A DNA stretch of 64,000 nt, taken from Cellulomonas pakistanensis (GTDB lineage: Bacteria; Actinomycetota; Actinomycetes; Actinomycetales; Cellulomonadaceae). The position numbers and the translations under genes are program-made. Numbering within the stretch: the first letter of the stretch is position 1; the number at the start of each line of letters is the position of its first letter. This document shows positions 54,095 through 62,108 of this stretch, piece after piece. The notes under the pieces were generated by a model. It searched no databases, was not told the origin of the DNA, and was given only the letters and a program-made list of their open reading frames with translations. The stretch covers positions 1 to 64,000 of the forward strand of contig NZ_BONO01000016.1 in the NCBI RefSeq assembly GCF_016862755.1, in the 5' to 3' direction.

Positions 54095-55965
54095 CCCGCA
54101 CCGCCGTCCACGACGGTCACGACGCCGTCCGCGTCCCGCACCGCGACGACCCCGCCGTCGACGGACAGCAGGAGGTCCACCGTCCGTCCGGGCTCCAGCG
54201 TGACCGGGACCAGGGCGCCGGGTCGGGGGCCGACCCAGACCACGTAGTCCGCGGGCCACAGAGCGCGCAGCGTGAACTCCCGCGGACCCTCGAACAGCGA
54301 CACCGTGGCCACACCCGAGATCGCGATGCCCTCGGCGCCGATCACCACGGCCCGGTACCACCGGGCGTGGTCCTGCGCCGTGAGCTCCGGCGTCTCCCAC
54401 GTCCACAGGTCGGCGTCGACCGCGAGGTCGTCCCAGGTGAGCCCGGAGTCCGACGAGCTCTGCCAGAGCACGTACTGCGCCGGTGCGCCCTCTGCCGACG
54501 CCTCGAACGTCACCCGGTCGCCGACCGACGCGGTGGCGTCCACCGGTGACATGGTGATCACCGGCAGCGCCGGCTGCGGCGCCGGCTCCTCCTCTTCGGC
54601 CGGGAGCACCCGGACGCGCGCCGTGGCGGAGACCGCGTGACCGACTCCGTTCGACACCACGGCACGCACGGACAGGACGCCACGGTCCGTGATCCCACCG
54701 GGCAGCTCGGTCCCCGGCGGGACCTGCACGCTCGTCATCTCCTCGCCGGAGTCCAGGTCGTGCCACGTGTAACCGCCGTCGCCCGAGACCTGCCAGAGCA
54801 CGTGCAGCGGCCCGTCCCCGGTGGCCGCGATCTCGAAGACCGCGGGCTCCGTCCCCTGCACCTCCTGGTCGACGGGGTGCAGCGTGATCGTCACCGACGA
54901 GGGCGTCACCACCGGGGCGCCGCCCGCCGTCCACCACAGCCCGTCCGCCGCCAGGTCCCGGTGCCGCGCCGGGTACCGCCAGGCGGTCCGGGAACGGTCG
55001 TCGGGCACCACCACGTCGACCGCCTCGGCGGTGCTGCGGACCTGCTCGGCGTCGTGGGCCCGCCCGTCCGCCGCCACCAGCGACACGCTGACGCCGTCCG
55101 TGTCGCTGCCGGCCAGCGGGTTCCGGGCCCCGTCCAGCAGGACGAACCGCAGCGTCGCCTCGCGCCGGACCTCGACCGCGGCCGACCGCACCTCCCCGGG
55201 ACCGACGCGGCCGAGCGGCACCGTCCCGGTGCTGAACCGCCAGTCGGCGGTGACGTACTGCGCCGAGGCCGCCGTGGCGTCCCCCGTGTCCACCGCGTAC
55301 CAGTGGGACGGTGCCGGGTCCGCGGCCGGGTCCACCTCGAACACGGCGCAGCCGTCGGTGCCGGTGGTCGCCGTCCCGGCCAGGCCCGGGGGCGCCCCGG
55401 CGCTGACCGCCGAGAGCAGCGCGACCTCCAGGCCGGCGACGGGCTGCTGGTCGTCGTGCACCCGCACCGCGACAAACGACCGCTCGGTCAGCGGTTCGCG
55501 CTGCTCGACACGCACCGGGGACCTCGCCGTCGGCCACGACACCTCGACGCGCACCTCCGCCAGCGCGGCGGGTGTCGCGACCGCGGAGAGCGGGTCGCCG
55601 CACACCGGGCCCCCCTCCGGACGGACGACCGTCGCCGTCCGGCGCACCTCGTACGGCACGCCGCCGACGTCGACCGTGGACGTGTCGACGAGGAACGTCG
55701 GGTCGATCGGCACGGCCGCCGGGCCGGCGGCTCCGGCCGGGGGGCGCGCCGCGAGCGCCCGCGCCTCCGCCACCGAGCCCGCCGCGAGCTGGGACGCCGT
55801 CACCCGCCGCTGCGTCTCGACCGTCATCCGGAACGTCCCCATGACGAACGTGAGGAGCGACGCGGCGAAGATGCCGAACAGCGTCGTGGCGACGACGGAC
55901 TCGACGAGGGTGAAGCCCGCGTCGCGTGAGCGCCGCCACCGGGCGAGGCGGGTCCCTCGCGTCAC
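54091..55965 (-). CDS. PilV-like minor pilin with large Ig-like extension
   Basis: A 624-residue protein, three to four times the usual minor pilin. A short leader and the site G|FTLVESVVATTLFGIFAASLL start it. A pilin-like domain (to about 165) leads into beta-sandwich domains: a carboxypeptidase-regulatory-like repeat (about 170-290) and two Ig-like domains near 370-450 and 470-560, the second containing PVITMSPVDATASVGDRVTF and QSSSDSGLTWDDL. This looks like a pilus-tip adhesin. GTG overlaps the pilO stop by four bases. Confidence 0.82.
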   Translation of the reverse strand: MTRGTRLARWRRSRDAGFTLVESVVATTLFGIFAASLLTFVMGTFRMTVETQRRVTASQLAAGSVAEARALAARPPAGAAGPAAVPIDPTFLVDTSTVDVGGVPYEVRRTATVVRPEGGPVCGDPLSAVATPAALAEVRVEVSWPTARSPVRVEQREPLTERSFVAVRVHDDQQPVAGLEVALLSAVSAGAPPGLAGTATTGTDGCAVFEVDPAADPAPSHWYAVDTGDATAASAQYVTADWRFSTGTVPLGRVGPGEVRSAAVEVRREATLRFVLLDGARNPLAGSDTDGVSVSLVAADGRAHDAEQVRSTAEAVDVVVPDDRSRTAWRYPARHRDLAADGLWWTAGGAPVVTPSSVTITLHPVDQEVQGTEPAVFEIAATGDGPLHVLWQVSGDGGYTWHDLDSGEEMTSVQVPPGTELPGGITDRGVLSVRAVVSNGVGHAVSATARVRVLPAEEEEPAPQPALPVITMSPVDATASVGDRVTFEASAEGAPAQYVLWQSSSDSGLTWDDLAVDADLWTWETPELTAQDHARWYRAVVIGAEGIAISGVATVSLFEGPREFTLRALWPADYVVWVGPRPGALVPVTLEPGRTVDLLLSVDGGVVAVRDADGVVTVVDGGAG

Positions 55966-56567
55966 GGCGAGGCCTCGTCGTCGGGGTCGGCCACCTCGTC
56001 GGCGGGCGCGTCGGGGGACGGGACCGCGTCGGCGTCGATCAGGACGAAGGTGTAGCCCGTGGCGGTCATGCTCTGGTCCGCGCCGGGGTTGCTCCACGCG
56101 GTGACCAGGAGCAGCCGGTCGTCCATCGACTGCAGGTCGCTCAGGTACTGCATCTTCTGCTCGAAGGTGCCGTCGACCGACAGGTTCACCTCCACCTGGT
56201 AGAGACGGCCGCCGCCGACGTCGCTCGCCGTCGGCTCCGCCCGGGACACCGAGGTCACGACCGCACCCGAGCGCGCCGAGAGGTCGGCGAGCCGCTGCAC
56301 GAACGACTCGAGCTCGAGCGACGTCGGGAAGTGCCGCCGGAGCCCGGCCAGCTCCGCCTCCAGCGCCGGCTGGTCCTCCCGGTCGGCCGCGAGCCGCACG
56401 ATCTCGCGGCGTCGGTCCTCGTTCGTCTCCTCGGTGCGGTCCGCCGCTGCGTCGGCCTCGCGCGTCTCGTCCAGCATCGGGGAGAGCGCGAGGAACCAGC
56501 ACCCGGCCGCGAGCAGCAGCGCGACGGCGACGGTCGCCACCCACCAGAGCCTGCGCGTGCTCGTCAC
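55962..56567 (-). CDS. pilO: type IV pilus assembly protein PilO
   Basis: A 201-residue inner-membrane protein of the alignment complex. One N-terminal helix (about 7-27, WWVATVAVALLLAAGCWFLALSP) is followed by a coiled coil (about 35-75) and a ferredoxin-like domain (RLYQVEVNLSVDGTFEQKMQYLSDLQSM). It pairs with PilN. The C-terminus is an acidic tail. The start is GTG at 56567, coupled to pilN by GTGA overlap. Order after pilM and pilN supports the call more than sequence identity does. Confidence 0.85.
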   Translation of the reverse strand: MTSTRRLWWVATVAVALLLAAGCWFLALSPMLDETREADAAADRTEETNEDRRREIVRLAADREDQPALEAELAGLRRHFPTSLELESFVQRLADLSARSGAVVTSVSRAEPTASDVGGGRLYQVEVNLSVDGTFEQKMQYLSDLQSMDDRLLLVTAWSNPGADQSMTATGYTFVLIDADAVPSPDAPADEVADPDDEASP

Positions 56568-57307
56568 GCCGCCTCCTCCTCCTGCTCGGGCCGGCCGGCC
56601 TCCGCGCCGGCCTCGCCCGGGCTCTCGACGTAGCGCTGCGAGCGTCGCGACGCGTCGATCTGGACCGTGCCGGACACCTTGTGGGTGCCGAGCTGCTCGT
56701 CCCGCTCGACGGAGGTGAACGTGGCGCCGAACAGTCCGTCCATCGCGTCGAACACGGTGAGCAGCTCACCGCTCTGCTGGAGCGTCGGCACGTGGACGAC
56801 CCAGGTGATCGTGCCGATCGCGAACCCGGGGTCGAACGGGTCGTCGTCGGCCTGGTCCAGGTAGTCCGACTCGAAGGTGATGCTGATCGATCCGCTCTCG
56901 AGCAGGGCCCAGGACGGCATGCGGTCCTGGACGTGCCGCACGAGGTCGGCCCAGAGCACCTCGTTGCGCATCCCGTCCGCGATCGCGGACCGCACCGCGG
57001 TGATGTCCGAGCGCAGGCTCACGAGATCCGCGTAGCCGTTGATCTGGGCGGCGAGCGCATCGGACTCGGCCTGCACCGCGGTCTCGCGCGACTGCGCCGA
57101 CGAGCGGGCGCTCATCCCCCATGCGAGGGCCGCCACGAGGGCCAGCACCACCGCGAGGAGCAGGACGACGCACCGGAGGCGCACCGCTCGCAGGGCGCGC
57201 CGGTTCCGCACCACGTCCGGGAGCAGGTCCACGACCGGCGTCGCGACCTGCGACCCGGTGTCGCGCTCGGCCTTCGGAGCGCGCTCCCGCGCACGCAGCG
57301 GGCTCAC
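56564..57307 (-). CDS. pilN: type IV pilus assembly protein PilN
   Basis: A 247-residue bitopic membrane protein. The cytoplasmic N-terminus has VDLLPDVVRNRRALRAVR; the VDLLP stretch is the PilM-binding motif (INLLP in Gram-negatives). One helix (about 46-66) and a periplasm-facing coiled coil and ferredoxin-like domain follow, with an acidic Gln/Glu tail. The start at GTG 57307 overlaps the pilM stop by four bases; an upstream extension in frame lacks a ribosome site. Confidence 0.87.
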   Translation of the reverse strand: MSPLRARERAPKAERDTGSQVATPVVDLLPDVVRNRRALRAVRLRCVVLLLAVVLALVAALAWGMSARSSAQSRETAVQAESDALAAQINGYADLVSLRSDITAVRSAIADGMRNEVLWADLVRHVQDRMPSWALLESGSISITFESDYLDQADDDPFDPGFAIGTITWVVHVPTLQQSGELLTVFDAMDGLFGATFTSVERDEQLGTHKVSGTVQIDASRRSQRYVESPGEAGAEAGRPEQEEEAA

Positions 57308-58317
57308 GCGGCACCACCGCCGGAAGCCAGCCCCGCGGCGACGGCCCACACCGGGAGGGAGCCCTCGCAGGCCCTCGCAGCCCTGCCCTCCACCGCGAAC
57401 ACCCCGTCGGGCCGCGGCAGCGAGACCGGGACGCGCGCGAAGGACGCGAGGTACTGGCCGAGCCCGGGCAGACCGGCCCCGCGGCCGGTCAGCAGTACAG
57501 CTTCCACGGGGCGGTTGCCGCCCTGCGCGTGGAACGCCAGCGTCTCCGCCACGATCGTGGCCATCCGCTCGGCGTGGGCCGCGACCACCGGGGCGAGGTC
57601 GCCGTGCAGCACGCGCTCGTCACGCAGCGCCTGCTCGGCCGCGTCGACGTCCACCCCGAGCAGGCGGGCGAGCTCGGCGACCAGCGCGGTCCCGGCGACG
57701 CCGCCGAACCGGACCAGCTGCGGGACGCCGTGCTCGGCCACCACGATCTGCACCCCGTCCGCTCCCACGTCCACGACGGCGGTCACGGCGTGCTCGCCAC
57801 CCCGCGGGACCACGGCGCGCACCAGCGCGAACGCCGCGAGGTCGACACCGACGACGCGCAGCCCGGCCTGCTCGACCGCCTCGACGGCCGCGGCGGTGGC
57901 GGCGTCCGGCACCGCGACCAGCAGGCCCTCGACCCGCTCCCCGTCGCCCCGCACCGGGTAGAAGTCGAGGACGCAGTCGGCCACCGGCACGGGCAGGCTC
58001 TCCTGCACCAGGAACGGCAGCGACGCGCGCATCTGCTCGCGGGAGGCCGCCGGCATCGTCACGGGCCGGACGATCGTGTGCTCCCCGGCCACGCCGAGCA
58101 CGGCCTCGCGCGCGCGCACGCCGGCTGTCCGGCACGCGCGTCGCACCGCCGCCGCCACCCGACGGGGGTCGAGCACCTGCGCGCGCTCGACCGCGGCGGG
58201 CGGGAGCGGCTGCTCGCCGAACCGCAGCAGCCGCGGCCGCTTCCCGGGTGCGCCGTCGACCTCGGCGACCCGGACCGCCGTGCGGCCCAGGTCGACGCCG
58301 ATGCGTCGGTTGGTCAC
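57304..58317 (-). CDS. pilM: type IV pilus assembly ATPase-like protein PilM
   Basis: A 337-residue actin-like cytoplasmic protein. The phosphate motifs are IGVDLGRTAVRVAEV at the N-terminus, AVVDVGADGVQIVV (about 187-200) and LLTGRGAGLPGLGQYL (about 275-290). It binds the PilN tail and recruits the pilus motor platform. The GTG at 58317 follows AAGGGA and begins directly at the first motif. It is separated from the pilin genes by a hairpin, and starts a tightly overlapped chain through pilN, pilO and the PilV- and PilW-like genes. Confidence 0.9.
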   Translation of the reverse strand: MTNRRIGVDLGRTAVRVAEVDGAPGKRPRLLRFGEQPLPPAAVERAQVLDPRRVAAAVRRACRTAGVRAREAVLGVAGEHTIVRPVTMPAASREQMRASLPFLVQESLPVPVADCVLDFYPVRGDGERVEGLLVAVPDAATAAAVEAVEQAGLRVVGVDLAAFALVRAVVPRGGEHAVTAVVDVGADGVQIVVAEHGVPQLVRFGGVAGTALVAELARLLGVDVDAAEQALRDERVLHGDLAPVVAAHAERMATIVAETLAFHAQGGNRPVEAVLLTGRGAGLPGLGQYLASFARVPVSLPRPDGVFAVEGRAARACEGSLPVWAVAAGLASGGGAA

Positions 58318-58342
58318 GTGTGGTCCCTTCTGCTCTCTGCGG

Positions 58343-58385
58343 CCGTCGCCCGTCCCGGGAGCGATGCTCCGGGGACGGGCGACGG
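58343..58385 (-). terminator. hairpin between pilA and pilM
   Basis: Arms CCGTCGCCCGTCCC (58343-58356) and GGGACGGGCGACGG (58372-58385) enclose a second stem GGAGC/GCTCC. It lies 56 bp after the second pilin stop. A partial terminator here would keep pilin mRNA well above pilM-O mRNA. Confidence 0.7.
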
Positions 58386-58440
58386 TGCGGCGGTGCACCG
58401 CGGGTCCGAGGCGATCGCCCCGGCGATCAGGACGACACGG

Positions 58441-58959
58441 TCACGAGCACGTGCCCGTCTCCAGTCCGCGCTGCGCGGAGTACCGGTAGTCCTTCTCCTT
58501 GCCCGCGTCGGTGCGGACGTTCACGCACCAGTTGTGCTGGTTGACCGGGTCCGAGTCCCCCGGGTAAGGCACGAGAGCCACGGCCGTGGTCTCGTCAGCC
58601 ACGGCAGCACCCGCCCCGGTCAGGAGCTTCACGGAGGTGGACACGCCTCCCAGCGGCTCTGCCCCGCTGGCGGAGCCCGTGGAGCTGACCCAGTAGGTCG
58701 TCGGGTCGCCGGTCACGGGATCGAAGTTCATGCCGACGCGGATCCGGGTCGGGTCTGCCGTCACGAGCTGGGTCTGGATCTCCCGGCCGATGCCGGACAC
58801 GTCCGACTGCGCGGCCGAGTCCCGGGCGCGGGCCTGCTGGTTGATGTACAGCGGGACCGCGACCGCGGCCAGGATCCCGATGATGACGATGACGACCAGC
58901 AGCTCGGTGAGGGTGAAGCCGGTGTCGTCGTCGCGCACTCGCCTCAGGCGTGCACACAT
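58441..58959 (-). CDS. pilA: type IV pilin, second copy
   Basis: A 172-residue major-type pilin. A 14-residue charged leader (MCARLRRVRDDDTG) precedes FTLTELLVVIVIIGILAAVAVPLY with Glu5. The globular head ends with a Cys-bounded D-region (NWCVNV ... GLETGTC). It is very close to the neighbouring pilin over the first 60 mature residues (NQQARARDSAAQSDVSGIG) and then diverges, so the pair arose by duplication. GGAGGAC precedes the ATG. Confidence 0.93.
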   Translation of the reverse strand: MCARLRRVRDDDTGFTLTELLVVIVIIGILAAVAVPLYINQQARARDSAAQSDVSGIGREIQTQLVTADPTRIRVGMNFDPVTGDPTTYWVSSTGSASGAEPLGGVSTSVKLLTGAGAAVADETTAVALVPYPGDSDPVNQHNWCVNVRTDAGKEKDYRYSAQRGLETGTCS

Positions 58960-59091
58960 GTGTCTGTCCTCCAGTGTCGATTCGAGGTGTTTCCCGGTGA
59001 GGTCGCGGCCGGTACCGCTCCCTCGTCCGTCGCCGCGCACGAGCACCGGGGCGGGCGGCTGACGACGGGACATCTGCGTCGCTGGTCGCGA

Positions 59092-59679
59092 TCAGTACGC
59101 GCCGCAGCGCCCGTCCTCGAGGCCGCGCATCGCCGAGTAGCGCCAGACGCCCCAGGTCGGTTTTCCGTTGTCCACGGAGACGTGCACGCACCAGTTGCGT
59201 TCGGTCAGGTCGGTGGCCGCCGGGTTCACGGGGTCGTGCACGACCAGCGGAAAGCCCGTCCAGGTGCCGTCGGGCGCGGTGAGGAACGAGTCGCCCTTGT
59301 ACTGCGCCGAACCGTTCGCCTGGGCGAGGAACACGTGCGCCGAGACGCGTCCGAGGCCCTCCCAGGTGCCGGAGGCACCACTCCCCGTCGAGATCGTGTA
59401 GAGCCGTCCGGAGGTACCAGCGGCGCCGAGCAGCCCGTAGCCGACCCGGATGGCGCTGACGTCCTCCGTGACCAGCTGCGCCTGGACCTCGCGGCCGAGC
59501 CCGGAGACGTCCGACTGCGCCGCGGAGTCGCGCGCCCTCGACTGCTGGTTGAGGTACAGCGGCACCGCGACCGCGGCCAGGATCCCGATGATCACGATGA
59601 CGACCAGCAATTCCGTCAGCGTGAAGCCGTCGTCGCGCCGGCCGGTGCGCCGTCGCATTGTCTTCATTTTCCTCACCAT
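59092..59679 (-). CDS. pilA: type IV pilin, first copy
   Basis: A 195-residue major-type pilin with cleavage at G|FTLTELLVVIVIIGILAAV, Glu5 and Asn/Gln-rich PLYLNQQSRARDSAAQSDVSGLG. The head ends in NWCVHV ... GLEDGRCGAY, giving a disulfide-closed D-region like its neighbour. Three ATGs are possible (59679, 59667, 59658); GTGAGGA lies between the first two, so 59667 or 59658 may be used. It lies 6 bp after pilC, and 132 bp separate it from the second pilin. Confidence 0.92.
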   Translation of the reverse strand: MVRKMKTMRRRTGRRDDGFTLTELLVVIVIIGILAAVAVPLYLNQQSRARDSAAQSDVSGLGREVQAQLVTEDVSAIRVGYGLLGAAGTSGRLYTISTGSGASGTWEGLGRVSAHVFLAQANGSAQYKGDSFLTAPDGTWTGFPLVVHDPVNPAATDLTERNWCVHVSVDNGKPTWGVWRYSAMRGLEDGRCGAY

Positions 59680-59685
59680 TTTTCG

Positions 59686-60906
59686 TCACATGTTGCTCGT
59701 CACCGTGAGAATGGGCATGTACAGGGCCAGGAGCATTCCGCCGACGACGCCCCCGATGATCACGAGCAGCAGCGGCTCCAGGGCGCTGGTCAGCGACTCC
59801 GTGCCCTTCGTGACCTCCTCGTCGTAGAAGTCGGCGACGTGGCGCAGCATCCCGTCGAGGTCTCCGGCGTCCTCGCCGACGGTCACCATCTGCACCACCA
59901 GGGACGGCAGCACGCCCGTGGCCTCGAGGCTGTCCGCGAAGGACTCGCCGCCGCGCACCGACTCCCCCGCCTGCGCGGCCGCCTTCTCGATCACGATGTT
60001 GCCGCTCGTGGGCCCGACGACCTCCAGCGCACGGGCGAGGGCGACGCCGCAGCTGACCATCGTCGACAGGCTCCGGGTGAACCGGGCGATGGCGAGCTTG
60101 CGCATCAGCTGGCCGACCAGCGGGGCCCGCAGCAGCCGCGGCTCGACGGCGTCGCGGACCTTCGGGTCGCGGCGGTGCTTCCGCCACCACCAGGCGAACG
60201 CACCGATCGCCGCCGCCAGCGGGAGCGCCGCGACCGCCAGCACGTCCGACAGCACCACCAGCGCCTGCGTGGGGGCCGGCAGCTCGCTGTCCAGCCCCTC
60301 GAAGATGTCGGCGAACACCGGCACGATGAACATGAGCATCACGACGGTCGCGAGCACGGCGATGCCGAGGACGACGACCGGGTAGACCATCGCGGACTTG
60401 ATCGTGCGGCGGAGCTTGAGGTCGGACTCCATGCCGGCCGCGGCGGAGGCGAGGGCCTCGTCGAGGAACCCGCCGACCTCGCCGGCCGCGACCAGCGCCC
60501 GCGCCACGGGCGGGAACACGGCCGGGTGCCGGTCCACCGCGTCGCCGAGCGAGGCGCCGCCGCCGACCTCGGCGTTCAGGTCGCGGAGCACCTCGGTGAG
60601 CGCGGGCTTCTCGGACTGGTCGACCAGCACGCTCAGCGCCCGCGGCAGCGGCAGGCCGGCGCGGACCATCGTCGCGAGCTGCCGGACGACCATGGCGACG
60701 TCGTTCGGCTTGATCTTCTTGCCGCCGAGCGAGATCTCCTTGTTCATCCCCGTCGCGGCGACCTCGTCGATCGCGGTGGGCACCAGGTTGAGCTCCCGCA
60801 GCCGGGTGGCGACCGCGCGCTCGCTCGAGGCCTCGATCCGGCCGGTGACCGACCGTCCGTCCGGACCGACGACCGCGTACTCGAAGGTCTTCATCCCGCC
60901 GGCCAT
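59686..60906 (-). CDS. pilC: type IV pilus platform protein PilC
   Basis: A 406-residue inner-membrane platform that couples motor ATPases to the fibre. An N-terminal FEYAVVGPDGRSVTGRIEA start is followed by two GspF domains, each with a four-helix bundle and membrane helices (about 168-190, 215-240 and 372-395). VRQLATMVRAGLPLPRAL and TRSLSTMVSCGVALARAL are the paired repeats. The ATG shares one base with the pilT stop (TGATG). It sits between the motors and the pilins, the common order. Confidence 0.95.
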   Translation of the reverse strand: MAGGMKTFEYAVVGPDGRSVTGRIEASSERAVATRLRELNLVPTAIDEVAATGMNKEISLGGKKIKPNDVAMVVRQLATMVRAGLPLPRALSVLVDQSEKPALTEVLRDLNAEVGGGASLGDAVDRHPAVFPPVARALVAAGEVGGFLDEALASAAAGMESDLKLRRTIKSAMVYPVVVLGIAVLATVVMLMFIVPVFADIFEGLDSELPAPTQALVVLSDVLAVAALPLAAAIGAFAWWWRKHRRDPKVRDAVEPRLLRAPLVGQLMRKLAIARFTRSLSTMVSCGVALARALEVVGPTSGNIVIEKAAAQAGESVRGGESFADSLEATGVLPSLVVQMVTVGEDAGDLDGMLRHVADFYDEEVTKGTESLTSALEPLLLVIIGGVVGGMLLALYMPILTVTSNM

Positions 60907-62108
60907 CAGCGCACCCCCGGCCCGGCGCCGTAGCCGTGGGCGGCGGCGCGGCGGCCGCACAGCCGCTCGAACGCCTCGAGGTCCCGCGCCTTGTCCAGCC
61001 CGGCCTCGTACGTGATCTGGCCCTGGAGCACGAGCGCCGCGAGCGCCTGGTCGAGCGTCTGCATGCCGACGTCGCCGCCGGAGTGGATGGTGGAGTACAG
61101 CTGGTGCTGGCGGCCCTCGCGGATGAGGGCGCGCACGGCCGGCGTGGTGATGAGCACCTCGACGGCGGGCACCCGGCCGCCGCCGCCGGCGCGGCGGCAC
61201 AGGGTCTGGGAGACGATGCCGCGCAGGGTGCCCGCGAGCTGGGTGCGGACCAGCTCGCGGCCGTCGGCCGGGAACGAGTCGACGATGCGCTCGACGCTGC
61301 GGGCGGCGTCCTGGGTGTGCAGGGTCGCGAAGACGAGGTGCCCGGTCTCGGCGGCGGTGAGCGCCGTCTGGATGGTCTCCGGGTCGCGCATCTCGCCGAT
61401 GAGGATGATGTCGGGGTCCTGCCGCAGCGCGTGCCGCAGGGAGGCCGCGAACGAGTCGGTGTCGTCCCCGATCTCCCGCTGCGTGATGAGGCAGCGCTGC
61501 GACCGGTGCCGGTACTCGATGGGGTCCTCGACCGTGAGGATGTGGTCGGGCCGGGTGCGGTTGGCCAGGTCGAGGATGCCGGCCAGGGTCATCGACTTGC
61601 CGGAGCCCGTCGGTCCCGTGACGAGCACCAGCCCACGGGGCATGGCCGCGAACGTCGCGACGACGGGCGGCAGGCCCAGCTGGTCGAGGCCCTTGATCCG
61701 GTCCGGGATCAGCCGCATCGCCACGGCCACCCGCGCGCTCTGCCGGTACACGTTCACGCGCGCCGAGTACCCCGCGGCCACCTCGTGCGAGAAGTCGAGC
61801 TCGTGCTCGGCGTCGTACCGGGCCAGCTGCTGGCGGGTGGCCATCTGCTCGACGATCCGTCGCACGTCGGCGTCGCCGAGCACACCCACCACCTGCGAGG
61901 GGCGGAGCTCGCCGTGCACCCGCAGCAGGGGCGGGTGGTCGGCGGCCAGGTGGACGTCGGACGCCTCGAGCGCGATGCCCTCCTGCACCACGAGCTCCAG
62001 CGGGTCGGCGGGCTCGGGCGCCGGCCGGTAGGCGACCGGCTCGACCGGGTCGGCGGTGACCGACGCGGCGGGTCGCGTCCCGGTCGACTGGTACCAGGGC
62101 GTCGTCAT
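60906..62108 (-). CDS. pilT: type IV pilus retraction ATPase PilT
   Basis: A 400-residue hexameric ATPase for fibre retraction. It shows ASDVHLAADHPPLLRVHGEL, Walker A GPTGSGKSMT, the Asp box LTVEDPIEYRH, Walker B LIGEMRDPETI, the His box FATLHTQDAARSVERI and the retraction motif VRALIREGRQHQL (AIRxLIRE-like). The first 35 residues are an additional Pro-rich lead. Presence of PilT points to dynamic pili that can pull the cell or take up DNA. ATG overlaps the pilB stop as ATGA. Confidence 0.95.
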   Translation of the reverse strand: MTTPWYQSTGTRPAASVTADPVEPVAYRPAPEPADPLELVVQEGIALEASDVHLAADHPPLLRVHGELRPSQVVGVLGDADVRRIVEQMATRQQLARYDAEHELDFSHEVAAGYSARVNVYRQSARVAVAMRLIPDRIKGLDQLGLPPVVATFAAMPRGLVLVTGPTGSGKSMTLAGILDLANRTRPDHILTVEDPIEYRHRSQRCLITQREIGDDTDSFAASLRHALRQDPDIILIGEMRDPETIQTALTAAETGHLVFATLHTQDAARSVERIVDSFPADGRELVRTQLAGTLRGIVSQTLCRRAGGGGRVPAVEVLITTPAVRALIREGRQHQLYSTIHSGGDVGMQTLDQALAALVLQGQITYEAGLDKARDLEAFERLCGRRAAAHGYGAGPGVR

